From Lanius collurio (lineage: Eukaryota > Chordata > Aves > Passeriformes > Laniidae): 64,000 nt of DNA. The stretch spans positions 143,371 to 207,370 of the forward strand of contig JACBWW010000003.1 of the NCBI GenBank assembly GCA_020086605.1. Direction: 5' to 3'. A model generated the notes under the pieces. That model did no database searches, was not told the DNA's origin, and was given only the letters and a program-made list of their open reading frames with translations. Numbering within the stretch: the stretch's first letter is position 1; each line of letters begins with the position of its first letter. The translations under genes were made by a program, and so were the position numbers. This document shows positions 53,513 through 64,000 of the stretch, piece by piece.

Positions 53513-56500
53513 CACAGTCCTCTAGTAGTAGTTTATACCATAAAAAGACTTTTCAGAATAATTTCCAGCATGCCAGCAGGTTCTCTAGCTGCCTCCCATG
53601 ATACACTGAAATGAGTCTCATCTGGGCATGCTGTGTACTCTCTTCCCATATCCTGACCCTCTTTGATCACAGCAATTGAACAAGGAGTTCAGATGCTTCC
53701 TGGTTTGCCCCCCTCTATTTCTCCACTATTTTCCTTTTTGAAGACCACATTAATAAAAAACAAGAATGTGATATTCAATATATAAAATGCTGTTAATACC
53801 TCAGCCAGCATGGAATTTTTGTACATTGGTCCCTTTTATTTTGAATTCCCTCTTCTTAGTAGAAGACACAGAACTGTAGTAAATGTATGCTTTGACTTTT
53901 TCATTTCCATCAGTGTGTAACAGCTTCCTTTTTTAGTTCAGTAATAAAATTAAAGTAACCTCTCAGAAAGCATTTCTTCTCCACTGCTCTTTAAATGTCA
54001 CTGTGTGGTTGTCTAAGCATCTTATTGTTATGATTTTGGAGGGAAATGTAACACTTCTCTAACTTTCAGTTTGAACACTTCTGCTTACCAAATTAAGCTT
54101 TGCATATGACACAGGCTGTCTTGTAGAAAAGAGAGGAAAGTGGGACAAGAGACTCCCACAGGTATTAATGTATGAAGTTGCCTCAAAACTGTTAATCTCT
54201 GGAGGCCGTGTTTTAATTCACTGTGTTTTCCTGAAGATACTAAATATATTAAAAATACATAAAATGTATAATATAGAATGTACATTGAATTTATTAAAAT
54301 GTTTTGCTATATTTACTGAATAGAGAAGATAGAATTCCACTTCATAACTTTTGCTCTCCTATGTCACTACCACTCTCTGGGGTTTGCAGTGCTTTCTGTT
54401 CAGGTAATGTCTTTTTTTTTTTTTGCCTTTCTCACCTGCAGTCTAGTTTCCACAAATACACACTCTTGTCATGTTTGGTGTCTCTTGGGCCACTCTTCCA
54501 GGCACGTGGGAGCTGTAGAGCCTTTTGCAGTAAGGGTTGTGGATGGCTGCAGGGGGAAAGACATGACAAACCATCTGAAAGCAGGTTTGCTTCCAGATCT
54601 GCACTGTGCAGATGGATGTCTGTAATAGCTGTGCATCCAATAGAGAGATTTGAGGCAAACTTCCTTAGAATCATGATACACTTCAACTTCCATCACTGGC
54701 CTGCAAAATTTTCCCTTCTTGTTTCCTAGTCATCCTCTTCTGATGAAAGGATGTAGTGTGAATGCCCAGGTTCAGTTTCTGGCAATGAAAGATCATTCCT
54801 AGCAGAGCATCAGACAGAAAATGTCAATTCACTACTCAGAAGTTGCAGGCTGTGTTAAAGACACATTGCCATTTACTAGGGTGGCTTTTCTATAGGAACA
54901 GCAAGGGCTCCAAGGGTGTCCCGAGGCACTAGGCCATGGGACAGGATCTGAAAACAGAGCACAAAGTTTTCCTGATGTCATCATATGATGTAGTACTGCA
55001 GTTACTCATCTTGGAGATTGTTTTGTTTTATTTCCCTTCTGCTCAGAAGGGTGGGTTAGGATTATTCGTCATCTTTGGCTAAACCGACATGAAGTTATGT
55101 GGAACAGATGGACATCACCAGACTTACTTCACCTACAGGTCTGAATAGTTCAGTCCCAGTCTGCACCATTTATGATACTGTGGATGTTATGACACTGATA
55201 GCATCCTGCCACTTGAGTTATTGGTTAGTTACAGAAAAAAAATTAAGCCTAAACCAGCATCCTTCCAATTACTACCCTTTTCAAAGGGCTGTCTTATGAA
55301 ATTTTTGCAGTAGGTTGCCTTTCATCAATCTACCTGCAGCCTTAGTTGCAGTCTGGGAGGTAAAAAGGGAGATATTTCACTTACTGGACCTCCAGGAAGT
55401 TTTAGTCTTTCCCTTTCCTTTGAAACCATACTTTTGATTTCTGTATCTGATTTAATTTTAAATCCTTCTTTGTCAAGGAAAAGAGTTTGTTTAAATGTCC
55501 TGTATCTTTGGAACCAAAGGGAAAAGAAAATTTGGAAAATTTTAGACTAATACCTCGTGCCTCTATCTGAGGTTCCAGCTTTCCTGTATGGGTATGGACA
55601 CATGCAGGTGAAAGCTGATACACTTTTTTCTCTGACTGCTCTGGAGAAGCAGCATCCTCGGTAGTGGCCACTGCATGCTTGACAGAAGACCTGACAGGAC
55701 ACATCCTGTACAGCCAAGATACAGAAAACACTGCAGCTATTCTCATGTAGAAGGAAAAAAATATCAGTGAGGAGAATGAAACAAGCAAGTTTGCCTTTTC
55801 TGCCTTATAAAAGCCATCCCACAGCACCACCTAGCAGGCACAGATGAATATGAATAAACAGTGTGAGGACAGGACTGGAGCAAAATGCTCCTAGAGAATG
55901 CAATGTTGGGGAGGACTACGTGCTTTAAAACACCTATTCCATCTAATACCTAGCACAGGTTATTGATATCAACTGAGTTGTGTTATCCTTTCAGGCAGCT
56001 GGTATCCTTTAGTATGGGGTATTTGTAGCTTCATACTGCTAATTAATCTCTGCATTTCTAATGAAATACATCATCAGTTTTGAGGTACTTGTAATCTGGA
56101 GTTGTTCTTTTGAAATCCATGTCTTTCTAACACACCTAGCTTAATCAGGGTGATGGCACTACTTACCATGGAATTGTATGGTTTTGTCTGCAAAGTGCTG
56201 GTGAGGAACTACCTGCTGAGAAATACTGCCAGAGCACAGATTTTGAAGAGGCCTGCAAGCACATCTTCGTCCCACTCCCATGGCTGGGAAAGATGTATTC
56301 TAAAATATTTAAGATGCAGCTGCTGGCTGTCTCTGTTTTTAAAAGTAGTTGTTTTACATGTTTGTTTTTTTAGGAGGCCCAGAACACAGAGCTTTCTTTT
56401 GAGCTGCGAATGTGAAGTGTTTATTTGTGAATCTGTAGCAGCCTATTGCCTCTACTTTGTTATTTGGTTAATTTTATTCATCTCTATAGCTTACACAGCT

Positions 56501-59024
56501 TTTTAGCCTTCACCCTGCCATCCTAAACAGATGGAAATTAAAGGCTCTAGCAATACCCATTTGTAGGAAGCTATCTAGGAGCTCGAAGGATAAAAGTCAG
56601 GGCTGCAGTTAAAGACATGATTTCAAAGCATGAGTTGTAGTTGGTTATGCTGAGCTAGAGCAGCACTGATTCTCCTATGAATTGTGCTGTGGATATATGG
56701 GTTCAAAAAAAAACATGACTCAGTAATCAGGGAGGAGGAGTAGGACTTTCAGCTTGCAAAGATTTTTAGTTTGACATTATGCATTTAGGCTGACCTGCTG
56801 TACTACTCAGAGGCAGTAAAGAGAGATGTCTGGCAGCAAGACTGAAATGCAGTCCCTTCCAGATTCTGAGATCTTATTTTCCTGCTTAAAGCAGGCAACT
56901 GTCAATCAAAACTCTTAATTTGCTCTGTAGCATTGGCAAAACTGTTGTGGCTGTTATTTTTATTATTAATAAGAATAATATTCAAGAACTGTTTGACTAA
57001 ATCCCTATGTAGAAACCTAAACCAATTCTTTCAAATATTGTGAGATATTTTGCTCTTATAAAAGGAAATGTGCTCATGTAGTAAGTGGGGGAAGGGGAGG
57101 AGAAAAACCACCAGAAAAAAACACTTTTTTTTCTGGTGTTTCCATGGTCACTGTGGTAGTATCTTTCATGCCAGTCACACAGTCGCTCCATAATACTTCT
57201 CATCTCTTTTATGGACTCTTTAGAGGCTTAAGTAAGTGTTCCTTGTTAAGTGCTGTGAGAGCCTACCATGAAAAACTTTCTAAAAACAAGCAAAATAACA
57301 CCAAAAGTAAGAGTTCAGTGTGATTTTAGTACTCTCAATAAAGTCACCTCCTCAAAACTTGTGCTCTACTGCCTTGAAAGAGTCAAATCTCAATTACATT
57401 CGCTCTTGGCTGAATCTGTAGGAACTATTCCCATCAGACATTACACAGCTACCGCAGTGCATTTCAGTTGAGCTTTCTTGGATACAAAGGATCATGTTCT
57501 GGAGCAGTTTATTTTACTGCTTTTGTGAACTGCTGCCCCTCATTAGGGCATCGCTGTATTTACTGATTTTGTCTGCAGTTACTCTTGACTTCAGAAGAAA
57601 GTAGAAGTAATCTGTTATGGTTAGTTCAGGAAAAAGAAAGGGTTGGGGGTTTTTTGTTGGTGTATTTTTTTCCCCTCGTCTCCTCTCTATCCCTCTTTCT
57701 TTCTGTATTACTCCCAAAGACTGAAACAACAGCTCAAAACTGATCTATGATGCAAGTCAAATCACTGCTGATTATGATCTCATGCTTCTGTGGGTTCAGC
57801 TCTTTGAATGACCGTGGCAATTACTTGGCTAAAAACTATACAAGTCCCAGATGCTGAGTAATTCTTAAATACTGCCTCTGAAATATGTTTCATTCTGACA
57901 AAACAAAACTGAAATATGCATTAAATAATGTGTCAAATAATGCCACAATAAAGGCACATCTCGCTGTGCAGTGGCTTGGGCAAATGTGCTTAGTGTTTAG
58001 GTCCAGAATAGTGCATTAAGGGTCAAATGAAGAGAAATACAGACTCTGGAATCGGATCCTTGTCCTGGTCACCGCTACTGCAAACCTACCTATAGCTTGG
58101 TAGCCACAGCCTCCTAGGAATATACAGGCACTTATTTGACTGCAGTTGTCTTATTATATTGCTGTTTGGTATTTTTAGTCTTGTGGTCACATCTCGAGTG
58201 ATTTCAGAGGATGCTCTGTTGCACTTCTGGGGCCCTTTTAACCTCACTTGGGAGATAGGAACCTAGTGCAGGCTTGTCTTTGAGCTGCACATCCAGATTT
58301 CCAGAAAAGTAGGTTGTAGGGAGACTACACATGCAGATGGGGTAGTTCAGGGTCTCTGCTGGACCTGTCAGTTTTGAACATGAGTTTCCAAGCCTTGAAT
58401 ACTTGTCATAGCCATGTTCCAATTCTGCTGTATAGAAAACATATTTCTATCCCTTTCTGTCTGCTGTCAGACTAGACCCAAAGTGAGCATTGTTATTACT
58501 GTGGTAGTGCTGAGAAACTGAAACACAAATCCTGTGAGTCACTGGAGGTTCCTCAGCCAACCACTCAGTATTGTCTTAAGTGCTTGACAAAATGTAATTC
58601 ATTTAAACTACAATATCACAGATTTTTACTGTAATCCCAGACTACACCTGGTGTCCAGAGAACTACTTGAATCTCATTGCATAAAAGGTCTTGTCTTCAC
58701 ATGATTTGTGAACTGAAAAGTACATTTTGGGCATATGTATGGGCGTTTGAATCTTAACAGATGTGGAACTGCTTTGTTATACTGAAATTAGGTAATCACT
58801 GTGATCTGGTGAAAATAATCTGGATTTTTTTGTCCCTTTCAGTATATGTGTGTTTGGGGGCTGGTAGGGTATGTGAGAGAGAAGCAGAAAATAAGTTGCA
58901 GGTGTCATGCTTTGAAAAATAAAGGGTGGTTTAAAATATGTATCTAAGAATCGTCTTTTTTTTTTTATTATTCATGTTTTTCAAATATCTGTTAATTTTT
59001 GGCCACATTTAATAAATTAGACAC

Positions 59025-59093
59025 AGTCCTGGACAATTAAGGGTAGGTGGCTTTCCAGAGAGATCCCTTCCAACCTCAACCCTTAAGTGATTC
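59025..59093 (+). mobile_element. CR1 LINE 3'-end fragment (diverged)
   Basis: Contains cagtcctggacaa, then gggtaggtggctttcc and gagatcccttccaacctcaa, followed by ccttaagtgattc. The block gatcccttccaacctcaacc just before a degenerate attctatgattc-like end is the hallmark of CR1 3' ends in sense orientation. Short and diverged. Confidence 0.65.
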
Positions 59094-60276
59094 ACCCAAA
59101 CTTCCTCCTCCTTTTTCTGCTGTAGTAGTACCCGCATACATTTGCTTTATACTTTCAGGAAAACTCTAAAAGACAGATCCTTTTTATGAATTTTAACAAA
59201 GGAATTTGCTTTTAATCAAACTACATTTGAGATATGGACATGGAAGTTAATGAAGCGGAAGTTAACTTCATCTAACCTGTAGATCTTTGGAACACAAGTG
59301 AACATGAATGTGGTTAGAGTTAAGCCCGTATTGGGAAGCCTTTTCCACGTCACCAGAAGTGCTGTATGGAAACAATTCTATTTCTCTTATCTGAGCAGGA
59401 GTCTGAGGAGTCTTTTTCCAACTCTTTCACCTCTCTGTGATTCAAAATCAAGCATACGTATTTTCAGTTTGTATGTTTGTTTGATTTGCTGTGAAATTGG
59501 GGATGGATGAGTTTGGTTGATGCAGGTCATAGGAAGGAGGTAGCCTGATATAGCAGAACTACATTTTCTCTTTGAACACTGAACTTTTTAACTCTTAAAA
59601 AATAGTTATCACTGTAATATGAGAGTACATACAATAATATCATGTATTCTTGCAGTTGTCCAGCTGTATGCAGATGTTGCATACCTGCTAGCATTTATGA
59701 AAATCAAAACTGAGAATATCTCCATCCCTGTTGTCTTTCAGCAAAGGTGGGAGTTAGAATAAGGTGGCACTGCTAGGACAGTACTTAAGCAGTGCCTGAG
59801 CTGATATGCAATGACTTGTGTCCCCATAAATTAGGCTTCAGAATGGCTCCGTGAAGTATTCTGCCACTCGCTTCGGAAACCCACCACATGGGAAGCTGGA
59901 AATGTGTCTGGTCTGTTACATTTTGTTTTCATCATGAAGTTCTTTTGATTTTGAGAAAACAGCATTTGGACTAGACTGTAGATGGGAACTGGATTTGGGG
60001 GTAGCAACCTCTTCCAGATTTGGGACAGAAAAAGAGATGATTGCTGGAGAAATGTGACTTCTTCTATGTTCAGATGTCCCCCAGAAAGTATCTTCATTCG
60101 TTAACTTTATTTGGCAAGTTGTCCAAAAGTAAAACAGTGTGTCTGGTTTTGCAAACTTCCGCTTCTGAGTAACTTTTTGTGCCTGATAATACTCAGAAGT
60201 TTGAGAATAGAGAAAAATCTTCAGTCAATATATACTGTGAAATATTAGTACTTTTATCACTCTACTAATAAGTGGA

Positions 60277-60347
60277 ATATATACATATATGTGTGTGTAT
60301 GTGTAAATATATTTATATATGTATATCTATATATATCTCTATATCTC
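60277..60347 (+). repeat. AT/GT-rich degenerate microsatellite
   Basis: About 70 bases of imperfect (TA)n, (TG)n and tatatc/tctata units, including atatgtgtgtgtatgtg and tatctatatatatctctat. Confidence 0.9.
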
Positions 60348-63300
60348 CTTTCTCTAGTTTTACTTTATTAGGTGTTCTTTCAAGAAGAGTTTGTAGTGGG
60401 TTTTTTCCATGGATTGACATGTGATATTTGTTCTTTCAACAGTTTTATCATTTTAGTAGTTCAAACTGCTAGCATGTCACTTTTTAGGGTGCTGAAATAA
60501 TCTATTAACAATGAATTGCTTAAGATAGATGTTGCAATAGGTAATATTTTATAATTTGGAGTCTTAGTTGACATACTGTTTTCAACCATTTCCACACATT
60601 TTATTCATAGGTTGTTATGATTTTGTGTTTTTGCTGTTGAAATGTTGTCTATGAGATTGGATGGTGTCAGGAAAGGACTGATAACCATATCATTAAACTT
60701 ACAGGGTGAAGTTATTTAAACACAGCCATAGTTTGGGTATTTAATATGAGTACATTTTAATGAAACTGTTGAAAGAACAAATTTCACGTGCAGAAAACCA
60801 CAGAATAATAATAGAGTAGTTTTCCACTGTACTTGCAAACTCAAATAGTTTTTTCCCCTAGAGTGCTTGAACTCTACCTTGATATTATTTAAACAGGACA
60901 TTGCCAAGGCCACTAACTCTAGCAAGTTGTTTCATAAGCAGTGGAACTAATGAAGCAATTTGTTATCTTTGTTTTCCTTCTTCCTTGCTTTTTCCTTGCC
61001 ATCCCACATGTTTTTGGTGGCTCAGTCCTGCTCTGTGTCCCGCGCCTGTTGTCTTTGCTGCAAATGGCAGCCAGCAGCATGGCTGGTGGAAAGCTGTCTG
61101 AAGACTAATTTTCTAGCTGTGTCCCTTTCAAAATGACTGGAAACTTACTTTTCTCTTACGAGAATGCTGACTTGAGGTCGTTTGTAGTGCCATTTTCAAC
61201 TTGAGTAGGAACATAGTTCCATTACTGTCAAGAATGACAATGCAGTGGGCAGATAGATCCCATAGTTACAGGAAAGAGTCCAGAAGTAGGCAGTGGGAGA
61301 AACAGCTCAGCTACCCAAGGAAACAAGGATGAAAATGCTGTGCTCCTCATGGCTGTCATGTGTTTGAGTGGGTTTAATTTTGTAAAGAGGCTCCAAGAGA
61401 AGGTACTCTAATTGTTTTGTTATTTCTCTGTTTTCCTCTGACTTTGACCATAATTCATTCATTTTATTAGTGGTGGCTTTCACAGTCAGGGACAGGGTCA
61501 CCTCTGAGCTCCACTTGAGCTATTCTGTGTATTGGTCAGGAGGAAAATAATGTCCTGAAAACACTGCAGTTTGGATATGCTGCTTTGTACACAGTTCCTA
61601 TATCAAACATACTGCAGGTCTGAAGCTTGTGAAGCACTCTCTGCTGCTGTCATGAGGAAATTGCTGGTCAGCAGCCTATATTAAGCCAGAGGTCTGACTA
61701 TGATAGAGAGTAGGTCTTGGAAGAAAGTAGTTTGGTAGGGAAAATTGATGTGGAGCAAGTGAACTTCCTTCTGCATAATTTCTAATCACTCAAGAAAATG
61801 ATACAGTAGTAATTTGATCTTAAATCTAAAGACTGCATTTGGAATTTAAAATATTTCTGAAAGCACGTTAGTCACATATTGACTTGGAGGTTTAAAAAAA
61901 AAAGAAATAAGATATAATGTTACATCTTCTGTTTTGCCTTTTAAATGTACAGTACTTCAGCTTTTCTGTTCATAAAATGTGATCAGTCATCGGGTGCATC
62001 ATAGAACTGTTGCATGACTTGATTAAGTAGAGATGACTTTCAGATCCCTAAATGCTTTGCATGAGATACCTTAGTAATAGGTTATTGAACCCCTTCTCTC
62101 TTGAAAATTAATTGCTTTTTGTCTTGAGTAAGGTGACTTTGTATTGCATTAGATGTTTTCACAAGCCAAGATGTCATTCAGCCATATAACAAAAGCTAAA
62201 AGAGTGTGATATGAAAGGGGTTTTGGAGCAGGGAGTGAAGATAAATTCCTATTGGCAGTTAAGTTCATAAAAAAATCTTTTCCTCTCCCCCTTTTTTTTT
62301 TTTTAACTTTTTTTTTTTTAACACAGCTAAGGAAATATCAACTTGGCCCTGCCCAAGGAAAAGAAGTTGCTGAAAATGCCAGTCTCTCAAATCTTTCCAG
62401 TTGCCAGAGGTTCAGCCCAATGACCATCTGTTGAGGACAGCGTAGTTCAAGGCTGACATCATACATCAATTTAGGGGGCTGGTGGGAAAGCTCAGCATGT
62501 AACTTCTCAGTCATAAAAAAAAAAAAAAGAGGTCCCAAATGGCCTTAATCATATTTCCCCTATGTAGGCACACAAACCCCATTCTTGTGATCGATTTTAA
62601 TTTGCAAACTCATTTCTAATACAGAATTCTGATTCTGCATAGTTTCAAATCTTGTTGCTTATTATCTACTTACCTTACTACTCACCAAAACATGAAATCT
62701 CACTGTTGCATCCATTGATGAACAGACCATCAGGGTAGTGTTCAAGAGAAACAAGGTTATTTTTCATTTATTCTGCTGATCAGAAACACAAATTGTATTT
62801 AACAGACATATGACTAATTCCTAAAGACCTGTCATGTTTAAACTGGTTTGACTGTGACTTGCACACTTCAGGGTCATGCATTTGCAGGAACTACCAAAAA
62901 ATTGCCTAGTCAGGCAGTATGTTCCCATATACTAACCTGAATTAGAATGACATTATACATATCATAATATTTATTGGTGATGGTGGTTTGCATAAAGCTA
63001 GTTTAGTATGTACCCATCCAAGATTTTGCCATCTAATGAAAGGAACAGACTTTAATAGACAATCCTACTCTGTGATCCATAACAAGAAAATGCTAGAAAA
63101 CTGGTGCTTTACATAAATAAGGTGCATGTTTGTAGAAGACAGAAAGAGAATAAAGAGGTCTGTTCCTTATCATGTTTGATAGCACATTACACACAGGCAT
63201 GAGTTTAACCAGAAATTGGTTCTCATGTTACTGTGGTTTCTCTCAAGCTAAGTGTTTTATACCTTATTTAAGATAATTCAATCACAATCTTTATCTGGAA

Positions 63301-64000
63301 CAGAGAAGATGGTTTTAGAGGTACTGATAGTGTTTATTTGCCTGGAGTCCTAAAAGATACCAGTGTTTGGGAGTGGTTAATAAAAGAATCAACAGATTGA
63401 ATACAGTGAAACTGCACAATTTGAAGGCAGAAAGAAAATTAAATCAATAGTGTAAATTTTTACAAGTGAAGCATAATTCTTGGACTGGACACAGGCTGAT
63501 GGCAAATTTCCAATGAAATATGTTTGGTTTGTGTTTTGCAATGGAAAAAATTAAAATTTTAATTGAAACCAAACGCTTTTGTTTCAGCAATATCTGAAAG
63601 AGTAAAATAGAAAGGTGCTCAAAACTGTTTAATACCTAATATTTATCAGGGGCCTGTGGTTGAGCCCCTGACAAAGGTGCAAGGATACCAGCTCAGGAGT
63701 CACCTGAGAATAAAGAAGTTTAATCCTTTTATGTCCTATAATCTCCAAGTCCTACCCTGTCCTCCAGTAATTACATATAATTTTTACACAATGAGCAGTT
63801 CTCATGGGAGACACTGGGGGGATTGGTCTGCTTGTAGGGGAGAAAAGCAGAGCAAGATTGCTCTCACTTTATGTGTTGTCCTGGAGAGCTGTGAATGATC
63901 TTTCATTCATCCTCTCATAAAAAAAAGAAAAATGCCATTTTAGACTACTTCACGGGAGGACAAAATCACTCCCCCACCTCTTCAAGTTTGTCATTGGTAT

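Larger units (their letters stand above)
43628..64000 (+). other. FHOD3 intron, 5' part (phase 0), continues beyond window
   Basis: The intron begins with a strong gtaaga donor. No further FHOD3 exon was recognised: no frame shows the expected RLVVKTALK-like continuation. Two frames of about 140 codons (54304-54729 on + and 55402-55830 on -) have no recognisable domain and are probably chance. The stretch holds CR1 fragments near 48379 and 59025, a tRNA-Ile SINE near 51646, a 43-bp tandem duplication near 52411, a G/T-rich block near 48636, an A38 run at 50884, a T25 run at 53488 and an AT/GT microsatellite near 60277. Confidence 0.85.

Noticed and set aside
54304..54729. 141-codon open frame on the plus strand with several other open frames in the same place
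   Set aside because: Frames are open on both strands at once, which points to a locally stop-poor stretch and not to a gene. No recognisable protein features.
55402..55830. 142-codon open frame on the minus strand, the longest in the window
   Set aside because: No domain, signal or family resemblance that I can see, no exon-like borders, and the composition is the same as the surrounding intron. A frame of this length is expected by chance in 64 kb.
59240..59275. 12-base palindrome gaagttaacttc with a nearby gaagttaatgaag
   Set aside because: Short, and expected by chance at this length and composition.
62290..62434. Strong pyrimidine tract ending in cacag at 62330 area, followed by about 35 open codons: possible hidden exon
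   Set aside because: The peptide does not match the FHOD3 continuation expected after the 43627 donor, it runs into a stop, and no good donor (gtaag-like) follows. Probably a decoy acceptor.
63646..63900. Hairpin tcaggggc/gcccctga and AATAAA-containing stretch, possibly an LTR
   Set aside because: No paired ends, target duplication or similarity I can name; arms are only 8 bases. Not enough to call a mobile element.

Overview
The window reads as nuclear DNA of a bird, most likely a songbird (passerine). It is AT-rich and has no dense coding. It carries short remnants of CR1 LINEs, in both orientations, that keep the typical avian 3' end. It also carries a tRNA-Ile-derived SINE with a CR1-like tail at about 51646-51777, of the kind described in zebra finch (TguSINE1). 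Open frames over most of the window are short (the longest about 140 codons), unrelated to known proteins as far as I can tell, and overlap on both strands. They look like chance frames in intron sequence.

The only coding sequence I can support is two internal exons of one gene on the + strand, at 8045-8150 and 43533-43627. Spliced together they encode a continuous 66-residue piece that I recognise as part of the N-terminal FH3/DID (armadillo) region of the formin FHOD3. FHOD3 is an actin-assembly factor best known from heart muscle sarcomeres. The junction falls inside a codon (phase 1) and restores the family sequence ...YILR-A-LGQIML... without a gap. Both exons have canonical GT/AG borders, strong pyrimidine tracts and plausible branch points.

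Layout: 1-8044 is the 3' part of an upstream intron (phase 0). 8045-8150 is exon 1 of the window. 8151-43532 is a complete 35.4 kb phase 1 intron. 43533-43627 is exon 2 of the window. 43628-64000 is the 5' part of the next intron (phase 0), whose acceptor lies beyond the window. No promoter, CpG island, RNA gene, CRISPR array or second gene was found.

The introns hold five CR1 fragments, one tRNA-derived SINE, one possible ERV LTR fragment, a (GATA)n microsatellite, three short tandem duplications (units of 37, 43 and 27 bp), several poly(A)/poly(T) runs, a G/T-rich block, perfect hairpins, and an A38 tract behind an AATAAA that may be the 3' end of a retrocopy. Some stretches look like candidate conserved non-coding elements, but that needs alignment to decide. 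I saw no clear new biological system. The most informative items are the lineage-diagnostic SINE, the possible retrocopy end and the local duplications.
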